From contig JADFPG010000009.1 in NCBI GenBank assembly GCA_022562455.1, positions 1 to 38,013 on the forward strand: a stretch of DNA of 38,013 bases, in the 5' to 3' direction. Position numbers and translations under genes: made by a program. Every line of letters begins with the position of its first letter. Within the stretch, counting starts at the first letter, position 1. The stretch is from Fidelibacterota bacterium. Its GTDB lineage: Bacteria; Fidelibacterota; Marinisomatia; Marinisomatales; SCKK01. The notes beneath the pieces were generated by a model. The model worked only from the letters and a program-made list of their open reading frames with translations, did not search any database and was not told the DNA's origin. This document shows, one piece after another, positions 24,867 to 32,682 of the stretch.

Positions 24867-27050
24867 ATGCCAACAGTGACCCCTCCAACTGGAGGCATAT
24901 CTTTATGGATGCTTGGAGTACTTTGTCTTTTATTCTTCATATTAATTCGAATAGCTTATTCGAAAAAATATGGAATTTTAAAAAGATGGCAATACCTAAC
25001 TGTAGGTACATTGCGTGGTCTGGTATTTATTTTGATATTAGTGATAATCATTGATTTTAAATTTAACAGGTCATTAAATGTCACAAAATCACCCGTTCTT
25101 CGTGTTTTTCTTGATAATTCTGTAAGTACGGTATATCACCAATCCATATCAAAGGAATCACTCATGGAGGGATATACGGATTTGGTTCAGGGACTTCAGA
25201 AATTTTCTGATAATTTCCAAGAGAATCTGATTATAGAATCCTATTCTTTCGGTAGCCAGATTCAACAATTGGACATTGAAAAATTGGTGGTTGATTTTAC
25301 TGAACCTGTTACAGATATATCAGAAATATATAAAAAATCAACAGAAGTTCAACACGATCATTTTTTATCGGGAATAATTATTGTAACTGATGGTCAGATA
25401 ACCAAAGGAGAAGATCCGGTTGAATTGAGTGAATCTGTTAATGTTCCCACATATTCCATAGGGATTGGTCAAGCTACTCCCATGGTAGACATAAATATTG
25501 AATCGATACAAGCACCCACAGTTGGTATTCGAAGGGATGATGTTATAGCAGATGTAATGATATCATCTGTCGGGTCATTTAATGAAAGAGTAAATGTTTC
25601 TTTATCAAAAGATGGAAAACTTATTAGTTCAAGAATGATGACGCTTGTTGGTCAGGGATCCCTTAAACATGTTAAATTTCAATTTAAACTAGAGGAACTG
25701 GGAAAGAACCATTATACTGTCCAGGTGACTTCTGTTAGGGATGAGATCAATATTAGCAATAATCGGTCTTCATTTGATATTGTTATTTTAAAAGATCAAT
25801 TCAAGGTTGCACTCATTACAGGAGCGATTAATCCGAATACCTCATTCATAAAAAGAGTGCTTAAAAGGGAAAATCATTTTCTCATTGATCATTTTGTTTA
25901 TTATCCAAATGGATGGAGTCCGACCATTGCAGAATTCTGGAGGAATAAATATGATTTAATAATTCTTGATAATATGCCCACGACTAATCTTCCCAACAGG
26001 TGGGTTAAAGACTTAGAGAGAAAATTAAAAAATTTTCCATCTTCCCTTGCATACATTCCTGGACAAAATATTGATAAAAAGAAGGCTATCTCATACTTCC
26101 AGACATTGGGTATTCAAACATTGGGAGGAATTGGAAACCTGTCGGGGGAATATCCGATTGGTTTTACAAATAAAGGTCAAACGCATCCTGTTTTAGGCGG
26201 TAATTTATTAGTTGGAAGTAAGGTTCGTTCCGTTACATCATTTCCCCCAATTCCATTAAAGTTCCCGGTAGAACCGAGAATAGAATCGTTGGAAACTCTT
26301 GTAATTTTAGAGTCGGTTAACCCCAGCCCATTATTCATGATTGGTGAAGTTTCGAGAAATAAAAGAGGCGCTCCAACTAGGACTGCCATTTTCACTTCAG
26401 ACAAGTTATGGGAATTGCATTTAAAAGTTCTTGATACAGATCTATCAGGATTTGCAGAGAAATGGTGGCAGAGGACTTTTAATTGGTTAGTAAAATCGGG
26501 AGGAGACGAAGAGTTATATTTTAGAGTAAATAAAAGCACATTTCAACAAGGTGAACCCATAAAAATAACAGGACAAATTGTTGAATTTACACCAGGAGAT
26601 ATGGAGCAGGATATTAAAGTGACTGTAAATGTTGAAAAAGATGGAGATACTGCAGGTATTTATCCGCTTGCGTTTTCTGCTGATAAGAATCATTGGGAGG
26701 GAAGTTTTTATGCTTCAAAACCGGGTGCGTATAATTACAACATTTCGGTATATGTAAATGATATACTAAAAAGCCAACAGGAAGGATCATTTCGCGTAGA
26801 TGAGAGTCAAATCGAACTTGATAAGGTGTATTTAAATAAAAAGATGTTAATGGATTTAGCTAATAATTCAGATGGGATATATCTGGATTGGGATGAGCGA
26901 GATAAATTATTTGAGCATCTCAAAATCAAAAAGAGAAATATCACTATTTCCCAGGTTATCCAATTGAGTCACTGGCAACCTTTAATGGTTTTTTTCATAT
27001 TCCTGTTAACAACTGAATGGATAATTCGAAGAGTCATCGGGCTACAATAA
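24867..27050 (+). CDS. VWA-domain integral membrane protein
   Basis: The 727-residue product has two N-terminal membrane segments (about 10-28 and 48-65) and a von Willebrand factor A-like domain (about 75-220). The MIDAS motif DNSVS starts at D83, and a later TDG has D175. A long beta-rich extracytoplasmic region follows, including an Ig-like part near 560-650. A C-terminal membrane segment (about 700-720) ends it. The layout resembles BatA/BatB-like and other FCB-group VWA membrane proteins, whose roles are mostly unknown. It directly follows tsaD. No AAA+ MoxR partner is nearby. Confidence 0.75.
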   Translation: MPTVTPPTGGISLWMLGVLCLLFFILIRIAYSKKYGILKRWQYLTVGTLRGLVFILILVIIIDFKFNRSLNVTKSPVLRVFLDNSVSTVYHQSISKESLMEGYTDLVQGLQKFSDNFQENLIIESYSFGSQIQQLDIEKLVVDFTEPVTDISEIYKKSTEVQHDHFLSGIIIVTDGQITKGEDPVELSESVNVPTYSIGIGQATPMVDINIESIQAPTVGIRRDDVIADVMISSVGSFNERVNVSLSKDGKLISSRMMTLVGQGSLKHVKFQFKLEELGKNHYTVQVTSVRDEINISNNRSSFDIVILKDQFKVALITGAINPNTSFIKRVLKRENHFLIDHFVYYPNGWSPTIAEFWRNKYDLIILDNMPTTNLPNRWVKDLERKLKNFPSSLAYIPGQNIDKKKAISYFQTLGIQTLGGIGNLSGEYPIGFTNKGQTHPVLGGNLLVGSKVRSVTSFPPIPLKFPVEPRIESLETLVILESVNPSPLFMIGEVSRNKRGAPTRTAIFTSDKLWELHLKVLDTDLSGFAEKWWQRTFNWLVKSGGDEELYFRVNKSTFQQGEPIKITGQIVEFTPGDMEQDIKVTVNVEKDGDTAGIYPLAFSADKNHWEGSFYASKPGAYNYNISVYVNDILKSQQEGSFRVDESQIELDKVYLNKKMLMDLANNSDGIYLDWDERDKLFEHLKIKKRNITISQVIQLSHWQPLMVFFIFLLTTEWIIRRVIGLQ

Positions 27051-27062
27051 TGTTTTACAGAG

Positions 27063-27091
27063 TTGACATTTATGATTACAGGTGGTATTTT
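27063..27091 (+). promoter_or_regulatory. Promoter of the polysaccharide cluster
   Basis: TTGACA (27063-27068), a 17-bp spacer and TATTTT (27086-27091) form a near-consensus sigma70-type promoter. Transcription would start near 27098, giving a leader of about 17 nt that contains the GGAG ribosome-binding site of the next gene. No further strong promoter or terminator is seen through the cluster to the window end. Confidence 0.65.
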
Positions 27092-27114
27092 CACGCCGTT
27101 TTTGGAGTTATAGA

Positions 27115-28440
27115 ATGATTAAAATAGCAGTTATTGGCACGGGCTATGTGGGTTTAGTAACCGGAACCGGATTATCAGATTTTGGGAACAAAGTTGTCTG
27201 TACCGATATAAACAGAGAGAAAATAGAAATTCTTCAAAAAGGAGAAATTCCCATATATGAGCCCGGGCTTAAGGAATTAATTGATAGAAATGTTTCGTCG
27301 GGTCGATTGTCATTTTCCCATGATATTGGTACTGCTATTCAGAATGCAGAAGTCATATTTATTGCCGTCTGGACTCCTATGGGTGTGAATGGTGAAGCAG
27401 ATTTATCGGCTGTTATTGAAGTAGCAAAAACCATTGGACGGAACTTGAACAGGTATAAAGTAATATGCACAAAAAGTACGGTACCGATAGGTACTGGGGA
27501 TAAAATTAAGGAGGTCATTAAAGACAATTTAAATAGTGATAATAGTGATAATACTTTTGATGTTGTGTCAAATCCTGAATTCATGCGAGAAGGGTCGGCT
27601 GTTAAGGATTTTTTATTGCCCAATCGAGTCGTTATTGGAACAGAAAGTGAAAAAGCAAAAAGTATAATGAAAAATATTTATCGTCCCTTATTTATTAATG
27701 AAACTCCCATGGTATTTACAAATATTCCCACTGCGGAAACGATAAAATATGCGTCTAATGCATTTCTTGCCGTAAAAATATCGTTTATTAACGAAATTGC
27801 AAATCTTTGTGATGTTACAGGGGCGGATGTCCATGTAGTAGCAAAAGGGATGGGATTAGATGGCAGGATAAGTCCAAAATTCTTGCATCCGGGTCCTGGT
27901 TTTGGTGGATCTTGTTTTCCCAAAGATACAAGCGCATTAATACACATGGGAGAAAAAAGAGGCGTAGATTTTAATGTAGTTATGGCTGCATTGAAAACAA
28001 ATGAACACCAACGGTTACATGTATATAAAAAATTACTAATGCTGATGAATGAAAATGTAAAAGGCAAAAAAGTCGCTATTTTGGGTTTGGCATTCAAAGC
28101 CAACACGGACGATGTAAGGAAATCAGCTGCTGTTTATTTTCTTGAAAAACTGTTAAAAGATGGAGCGATTGTGACTGCCTTTGACCCGATAGCCAATTCT
28201 AATATGGAAAAAATCTTTCCCGCTGTTGGATATTGTAATTCTCTCAATGAGGCTGTAAAAGATACAGATGCCGTGGTCATCCTGACTGAATGGCATGAAT
28301 TCCGTGGGATGGATCTGGAGAAAGTGGCTTCACTCGTTCGGGAGAAAGTAATACTCGATGCTAAAAATATATTAAATCCCAATGAACTGAAACGGTTAGG
28401 TTATAACTTTGATAATGTGGGAAGACCAACTGTGAAATGA
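27115..28440 (+). CDS. ugd: UDP-glucose 6-dehydrogenase
   Basis: Oxidises UDP-glucose to UDP-glucuronate with NAD+. ATG 27115 is chosen because GGAG lies 7 nt upstream and the protein then begins with the Rossmann motif MIKIAVIGTGYVGLVTG; an in-frame GTG at 27082 would lie inside the promoter. The 441-residue product has the catalytic Cys267 in GPGFGGSCFPKD and the usual dehydrogenase-like C-terminal domain (AFKANTDDVRKSAAV). It overlaps the next gene by ATGA. It is the first of two nucleotide-sugar dehydrogenases in the cluster. Confidence 0.95.
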   Translation: MIKIAVIGTGYVGLVTGTGLSDFGNKVVCTDINREKIEILQKGEIPIYEPGLKELIDRNVSSGRLSFSHDIGTAIQNAEVIFIAVWTPMGVNGEADLSAVIEVAKTIGRNLNRYKVICTKSTVPIGTGDKIKEVIKDNLNSDNSDNTFDVVSNPEFMREGSAVKDFLLPNRVVIGTESEKAKSIMKNIYRPLFINETPMVFTNIPTAETIKYASNAFLAVKISFINEIANLCDVTGADVHVVAKGMGLDGRISPKFLHPGPGFGGSCFPKDTSALIHMGEKRGVDFNVVMAALKTNEHQRLHVYKKLLMLMNENVKGKKVAILGLAFKANTDDVRKSAAVYFLEKLLKDGAIVTAFDPIANSNMEKIFPAVGYCNSLNEAVKDTDAVVILTEWHEFRGMDLEKVASLVREKVILDAKNILNPNELKRLGYNFDNVGRPTVK

Positions 28441-28919
28441 GAAAAATAGAAGGGGTGAAAATAAAAGAATTGACTGTTCATCAGGATATTCCTGATACGG
28501 ATCAAAACAAAACAAACTTAGGATTTTTAATAGAGATTCTACGAGATGATGACGATCTATTGAAAAGGTTTGGACAAACAACATTCACCGTAACGTATGA
28601 AGATACAGTGAAAGCATTTCATTGGCATAAACGTCAGGATGATCTCTGGTTTGTAGCATCAGGTAAAGCAATAATCGTACTCCATGATATAAGAGAGAAT
28701 TCCCCAACTATCGGTGTGACTCAGGTGATCTCATCGGGGGATAATGATTATAAGTTAATTCTAATTCCTTCCGGAGTCGCTCATGGTTATAAAGTGATCA
28801 GTAAAAAGCCTGTTTTACTCTTCTATCATACTACTTGCAGTTACGACCCTTTAAATCCGGATGAAGAAAGAATTCCGTGGGATGACCCTGAGATTAATTT
28901 CGATTGGGACGCGGTGTAA
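28437..28919 (+). CDS. RmlC-like sugar epimerase-family cupin
   Basis: A 160-residue protein of the dTDP-4-dehydrorhamnose 3,5-epimerase fold. Its second half matches RmlC well (IPSGVAHGYKVISK, then YDPLNPDEERIPWDDPEINF). The first half differs: the catalytic GLHYQ region is replaced by AFHWHKRQDDLW. Lacking about 20 residues of RmlC, it may be a 3- or 5-epimerase or a ketoisomerase acting on the 4-keto sugar made by the RmlB encoded just downstream. Its ATG overlaps the ugd stop. Confidence 0.75.
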   Translation: MRKIEGVKIKELTVHQDIPDTDQNKTNLGFLIEILRDDDDLLKRFGQTTFTVTYEDTVKAFHWHKRQDDLWFVASGKAIIVLHDIRENSPTIGVTQVISSGDNDYKLILIPSGVAHGYKVISKKPVLLFYHTTCSYDPLNPDEERIPWDDPEINFDWDAV

Positions 28920-28924
28920 GAAGT

Positions 28925-28993
28925 GCGGAATGAGGATTTCGGAATTCGGAATGAAGAATTGGGGGGAATATCCGCAATCTGCAATCCGAAATT
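28925..28993. repeat. Word-type inverted repeat before rmlB
   Basis: The left side is a near-tandem series of GCGGAATG, GGATTTC, GGAATTC and GGAATGA words. The right side (about 28968-28993) carries their complement (TCCGCAATC, TGCAATCCGAAATT). A TGAGCTTGTCGAAC block directly precedes the rmlB ATG, so this spacer rather than a normal ribosome-binding site leads into rmlB. Confidence 0.6.
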
Positions 28994-29014
28994 TAATAGT
29001 GAGCTTGTCGAACG

Positions 29015-30031
29015 ATGACGACTTATCTCATCACAGGTGGTAGTGGCTTTATCGGTAGTAATTTTATCCGGTATCTTTTGAACAAAGATCCTGATAGTAC
29101 GGTGATAAACCTGGACAAACTCACCTATGCGGGAAATCAGGAAAATCTTCGAGACATTGAAAATGACTCCAGATACCATTTTGTTTATGGTGATATATGT
29201 GATGAATCAGTAGTAAATGAAATATTTGTGACTCAGAAACCTGACATTGTTATTAACTTTGCTGCCGAAAGTCACGTAGACAGGTCTATTGGAAAACCTG
29301 ATGATTTTATTAAAACCGATGTATTTGGAGTATTTGTGTTGTTAGAGGCATCAAAAAAATATGGTGTGGATTTTTTTATACAAATTAGTACCGATGAAGT
29401 CTATGGAAGTATCGATAAAGGATATTTTCAAGAAACAGATCAACTGATGCCCAGCAGCCCCTATTCTGCCACTAAAGCTGGCGGAGAGAGACTTGCCTTT
29501 TCCTATTTTGTTACATATAACCTTCCTGTCATCATCACGCGAGCCAGCAACAACTTTGGTCCGTATCAGTACCCAGAAAAGCTTATTCCTCTTTTTATTA
29601 CCAACGCCCTTGAAAATAAATTCTTACCCTTATACGGTGATGGGAAAAATGTCCGGGATTGGCTATTTGTGGAAGACCATTGTGAGGCAATTTTATATTT
29701 AATTAGAAAGGGTACAATTGGAGAGACATATAATATTGGTAGTGGGAATGAGATGCAGAATATCGAAATAACGAATCTCATTCTTGAATATCTTAAAAAG
29801 CCCTCAAGTCTGATAAAACCAGTGAAAGATAGGTTAGGTCACGACAGAAGGTATGCATTGGATTGTACGAAACTCCATTCATTAGGGTGGCGATCTGCTG
29901 TTAATTTTAACAAAGGTATGAGAACGACAATTGAATGGTACAAATCGAATGAAGAATGGTGGGAAAAAATTAAATCAGGAGAATTTCTCGATTTCTACAA
30001 ATCACACTATAAGTTATCATACACATCCTAA
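29015..30031 (+). CDS. rmlB: dTDP-glucose 4,6-dehydratase
   Basis: Converts dTDP-glucose to dTDP-4-keto-6-deoxyglucose, the entry to rhamnose and many deoxysugars. The 338-residue SDR protein has the NAD motif TGGSGFIGSN and the family block LTYAGNQENLRD. The ISTDEVYGS catalytic Asp/Glu and Y150-x3-K154 (YSATKAG) are present. The C-terminus IEWYKSNEEWWEKI is typical and helps recognise a second, broken copy at 31421-31546. No rmlA or rmlD is in the window. Confidence 0.95.
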   Translation: MTTYLITGGSGFIGSNFIRYLLNKDPDSTVINLDKLTYAGNQENLRDIENDSRYHFVYGDICDESVVNEIFVTQKPDIVINFAAESHVDRSIGKPDDFIKTDVFGVFVLLEASKKYGVDFFIQISTDEVYGSIDKGYFQETDQLMPSSPYSATKAGGERLAFSYFVTYNLPVIITRASNNFGPYQYPEKLIPLFITNALENKFLPLYGDGKNVRDWLFVEDHCEAILYLIRKGTIGETYNIGSGNEMQNIEITNLILEYLKKPSSLIKPVKDRLGHDRRYALDCTKLHSLGWRSAVNFNKGMRTTIEWYKSNEEWWEKIKSGEFLDFYKSHYKLSYTS

Positions 30032-30039
30032 GAAAAAAT

Positions 30040-31350
30040 ATGTCGACTAATCAGTTAAAGGAAAAAATTCTATCGAAAACTGCAAGGATTGGTATCGTCG
30101 GATTAGGGTACGTAGGTCTCCCGTTAGCCGTTGAATTTGCTAAGGCTGGGTTCAATGTACTTGGTATTGATATAGACCAATCGAAAGTTGAAAGTATTAA
30201 AAGCGGGATAAATTATATCAAGGATATTGACAATGACTATTTGAAGGGTGTTGTTACCAATGGTCATTTTACTGCAACTTTGGATTACAGTAAGATCGGT
30301 GATCTGGATATTGTCATTATCTGCGTTCCAACGCCGTTAAATAAATTAAAAGATCCGGATGTATCTTATATAATTTCGGTTTTAGATGAACTGGTTAAAT
30401 ATCTGCACGAAAATATGTTTATTATTTTGGAAAGCACTACCTACCCCGGAACAACTCGGGAATTGATTTTACCTTCTTTAGAAGAAACTGGATTAAAAAT
30501 AGGTGAAAATATTAATCTTGTATTTTCTCCCGAAAGAATTGATCCCGGGAATGATCAGTACACGTTGAAAAATACGCCAAAAGTTGTTGGCGGGATTACC
30601 CCCAATTGTACAGAATTGGGTAGAATATTATATAGCACAATTATATCGGATGTAGTAACAGTTAAGTCTACAGAATCAGCAGAAATGGTAAAGTTGTTAG
30701 AAAACACCTTTCGTTCAATTAATATCGGTCTGGTCAATGAAATGGCTATCATGTGTGACAAATTGGGTGTTGATGTCTGGGAAGTGATTGATGCTGCTGC
30801 AACCAAACCATTCGGTTTCATGAAGTTTTTGCCGGGTCCTGGTCTGGGAGGTCACTGTATTCCAATTGATCCTCATTATCTGGCATGGAAAATGAAATCT
30901 TTGGACTATAAGGCACGATTTATTGAATTAGCCGGTGAGATAAACACTGAGATGCCCTTTTATGTGGCAAACCTGGTATCTGAGGGGTTAAATCGATTTA
31001 AAAAAAGTATTAATGGGGCTAATATCTTAATCGTAGGCATCGCATATAAACCGGATATTGATGACATTCGTGAATCCCCAGCTCTTGATGTGATGAAAAT
31101 ATTAGAAGAGAAAGGTGCCAAAGTAATTTTTCACGATCCATATGTTGGGGAAATCCAATGGAATGGCGAAAGAATGCATTCTCAAGATATTTCACCTGAA
31201 TTAATATCATCGCAGGATATTGTAGTGGTTATCACTAACCATTCTATCATTGATTTTTCTATGATCCGGCAACATTCAAAGCTTGTGGTTGATACTCGCA
31301 ATATCATTGATGGTGATAACTCCAACGTCATAAAATTAGGAGCAGTATGA
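30040..31350 (+). CDS. UDP-HexNAc 6-dehydrogenase (WbpA/WecC-like)
   Basis: A 436-residue nucleotide-sugar dehydrogenase with the Rossmann motif RIGIVGLGYVGLPLAVEFA, catalytic Cys273 in GLGGHCIPIDP and the C-terminal AYKPDIDDIRESPA. The GGHC rather than GGSC motif and the N-terminal form place it with WbpA/TviB/WecC enzymes. These oxidise UDP-GlcNAc, UDP-GalNAc or UDP-ManNAc to the uronic acid; which substrate is not readable. Its stop overlaps an ATG that begins a truncated signal-peptide gene. Confidence 0.9.
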   Translation: MSTNQLKEKILSKTARIGIVGLGYVGLPLAVEFAKAGFNVLGIDIDQSKVESIKSGINYIKDIDNDYLKGVVTNGHFTATLDYSKIGDLDIVIICVPTPLNKLKDPDVSYIISVLDELVKYLHENMFIILESTTYPGTTRELILPSLEETGLKIGENINLVFSPERIDPGNDQYTLKNTPKVVGGITPNCTELGRILYSTIISDVVTVKSTESAEMVKLLENTFRSINIGLVNEMAIMCDKLGVDVWEVIDAAATKPFGFMKFLPGPGLGGHCIPIDPHYLAWKMKSLDYKARFIELAGEINTEMPFYVANLVSEGLNRFKKSINGANILIVGIAYKPDIDDIRESPALDVMKILEEKGAKVIFHDPYVGEIQWNGERMHSQDISPELISSQDIVVVITNHSIIDFSMIRQHSKLVVDTRNIIDGDNSNVIKLGAV

Positions 31351-31442
31351 AATTTATCATCTATCCATTTATCATTGTTACAACATTCATTTCAATTTCA
31401 TCTGCACAAACCTATGGAAGACTGGACGTGTCCTTGAGGTAG
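31347..31442 (+). pseudogene. Truncated signal-peptide gene
   Basis: The ATG overlaps the preceding stop (ATGA). The 31-residue frame reads MKFIIYPFIIVTTFISISSA then QTYGRLD and stops at TAG 31440-31442. It is a complete signal peptide with almost no mature protein. It looks like the start of a polysaccharide export (Wza-like) gene cut off by recombination; the intact export gene 300 bp downstream has a comparable AQTSGR motif after its own signal peptide. Confidence 0.6.
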
Positions 31443-31546
31443 CTCTGGGGGAGAACATTGAATGGTACAGGAACAACGAAACTTGGTGGTGCAAGATAAA
31501 GTCGGGTGAATTTATGGAATATTACATGAGGCACTATGAGTTTTAG
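31421..31546 (+). pseudogene. C-terminal fragment of a second RmlB
   Basis: In a frame different from the signal peptide fragment, the sequence encodes NIEWYRNNETWWCKIKSGEF and ends MEYYMRHYEF at TAG 31544-31546. The intact RmlB upstream ends IEWYKSNEEWWEKIKSGEF, so this is the last 30-40 residues of another RmlB of different sequence. The join lies near 31412-31430. No start codon or other RmlB sequence is present. Confidence 0.75.
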
Positions 31547-31652
31547 GAGTCTTGGAGATTGCTATGGGAATTGGAACAGATATGCAGGCAAACCGAACGA
31601 CGAATTAGCCAAGACAGCCATATATGGATCTAAAAGTAAGAGGATACTGTGA
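31536..31652 (+). CDS. Possible 38-residue small protein
   Basis: An ATG with GAGG 5 nt upstream opens a 38-codon frame that ends at TGA 31650-31652, exactly before the GTG of the export gene. The product (MSFRSLGDCYGNWNRYAGKP, then polar residues) matches nothing recognised. It could be a real small gene coupled to the export gene, or carried-over debris from the cassette that brought the RmlB fragment. It also contains the ribosome-binding site of the next gene. Confidence 0.3.
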   Translation: MSFRSLGDCYGNWNRYAGKPNDELAKTAIYGSKSKRIL

Positions 31653-32678
31653 GTGAGGCTATGTGTGAATAGGTCAAAGAAGTATTTACTGATTATGCTC
31701 ATGTTTCCTCTAGGAACGTTCTGGGCACAGACATCAGGCAGGTCACGAATATTTGGCGAAATGGAGACAAAGTATCAGGGACCTATAATAGAAGACCTGA
31801 CCGTTAGGTCCGTGGATCAGTATACACCCATTGAGGGCCCCATTGACCCTGATTCTTATATCCTCGGGCCAGGTGATATACTTGGTGTTAACATTATTAC
31901 AGTAGAGAACCTGACATTTCTGCTCCCGGTGAATCCGACCGGCGAATTGTTGATTCCAACAGTTGGTATCGTGAAAGTAGCAGAGCTAACATTGACAGAA
32001 GTCATTGTAGTAATCAAAGAATTCATTATACAAAATGCTTATCGTAATGCTGTGGTGGATGTAACGCTAGTAGGAATGCGCAAATTCCGAATCCTTGTGA
32101 TGGGTGGTGTACAAGAACCTGGATTTGTGACGGCGACACTCGTAGATCGTCTCACTGACGTGATTTCTGAAGCAGGGGGATTGCATAAGTACGCTGATGA
32201 AGAAAGAATCAGGATCGTCAGATGGAATGGGAATATCGAGTCTGTCTCTATCAAGCAGTTCCTCTTGGGGGCAGATCTTGACCATAACCCTACTGTGCAG
32301 GAGGGAGATCGAATTGAGGTTCCTTTTCTATCGGGTTACCAGCCGAGAGTAGAAGAATTTACGACATACAATGAAAGTGCCATTTTCGTAATCGGATTTG
32401 TAAGATTTCCCGGGGCGTTACGATATTTTCCTGGCTATTCTGTTCGAGACTACATTGGAATGGCTGGTGGCGTTTTAGAGACGGGGGATTCCAAGAAAGT
32501 TCTGGTGTCGCGATTGGGGTTAGGAAGTGATATCGGTCTTGCAGATTATGCTAGACCAGGTGACACTATTTACGTTCCAGAGAATATTCGTAGCCGTATA
32601 TTGGGAAACGCCAGTATCATTCAGACATTATCAGCCATTGCGGGTCTTTATCTGAGCTATCTTGCAGCCACGAGGTAA
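31653..32678 (+). CDS. SLBB-domain polysaccharide export protein (Wza-like)
   Basis: The 341-residue product begins at GTG 31653, with AAGAGGA 8 nt upstream. It has a signal peptide (about 8-26, IMLMFPLGTFWAQ) and a poly_export domain (about 65-145, DSYILGPGDILGVNIITVEN). SLBB-type beta-grasp repeats follow (ILVMGGVQEPGFV, then IFVIGFVRFPGALRYFPGYS), and a hydrophobic C-terminus (SIIQTLSAIAGLYLSYL) ends it. Proteins of this family form the periplasm/outer-membrane channel for capsule or exopolysaccharide. By eye its base composition is more GC-rich than the genes on either side, and it follows a scar, suggesting a separate origin. Confidence 0.88.
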   Translation: MRLCVNRSKKYLLIMLMFPLGTFWAQTSGRSRIFGEMETKYQGPIIEDLTVRSVDQYTPIEGPIDPDSYILGPGDILGVNIITVENLTFLLPVNPTGELLIPTVGIVKVAELTLTEVIVVIKEFIIQNAYRNAVVDVTLVGMRKFRILVMGGVQEPGFVTATLVDRLTDVISEAGGLHKYADEERIRIVRWNGNIESVSIKQFLLGADLDHNPTVQEGDRIEVPFLSGYQPRVEEFTTYNESAIFVIGFVRFPGALRYFPGYSVRDYIGMAGGVLETGDSKKVLVSRLGLGSDIGLADYARPGDTIYVPENIRSRILGNASIIQTLSAIAGLYLSYLAATR

Positions 32679-32682
32679 TAGC

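Noticed and set aside
27082-27114. Upstream GTG start for ugd
   Set aside because: It would add eleven non-conserved residues and begin within the promoter -10 region; ATG 27115 has a good ribosome-binding site.
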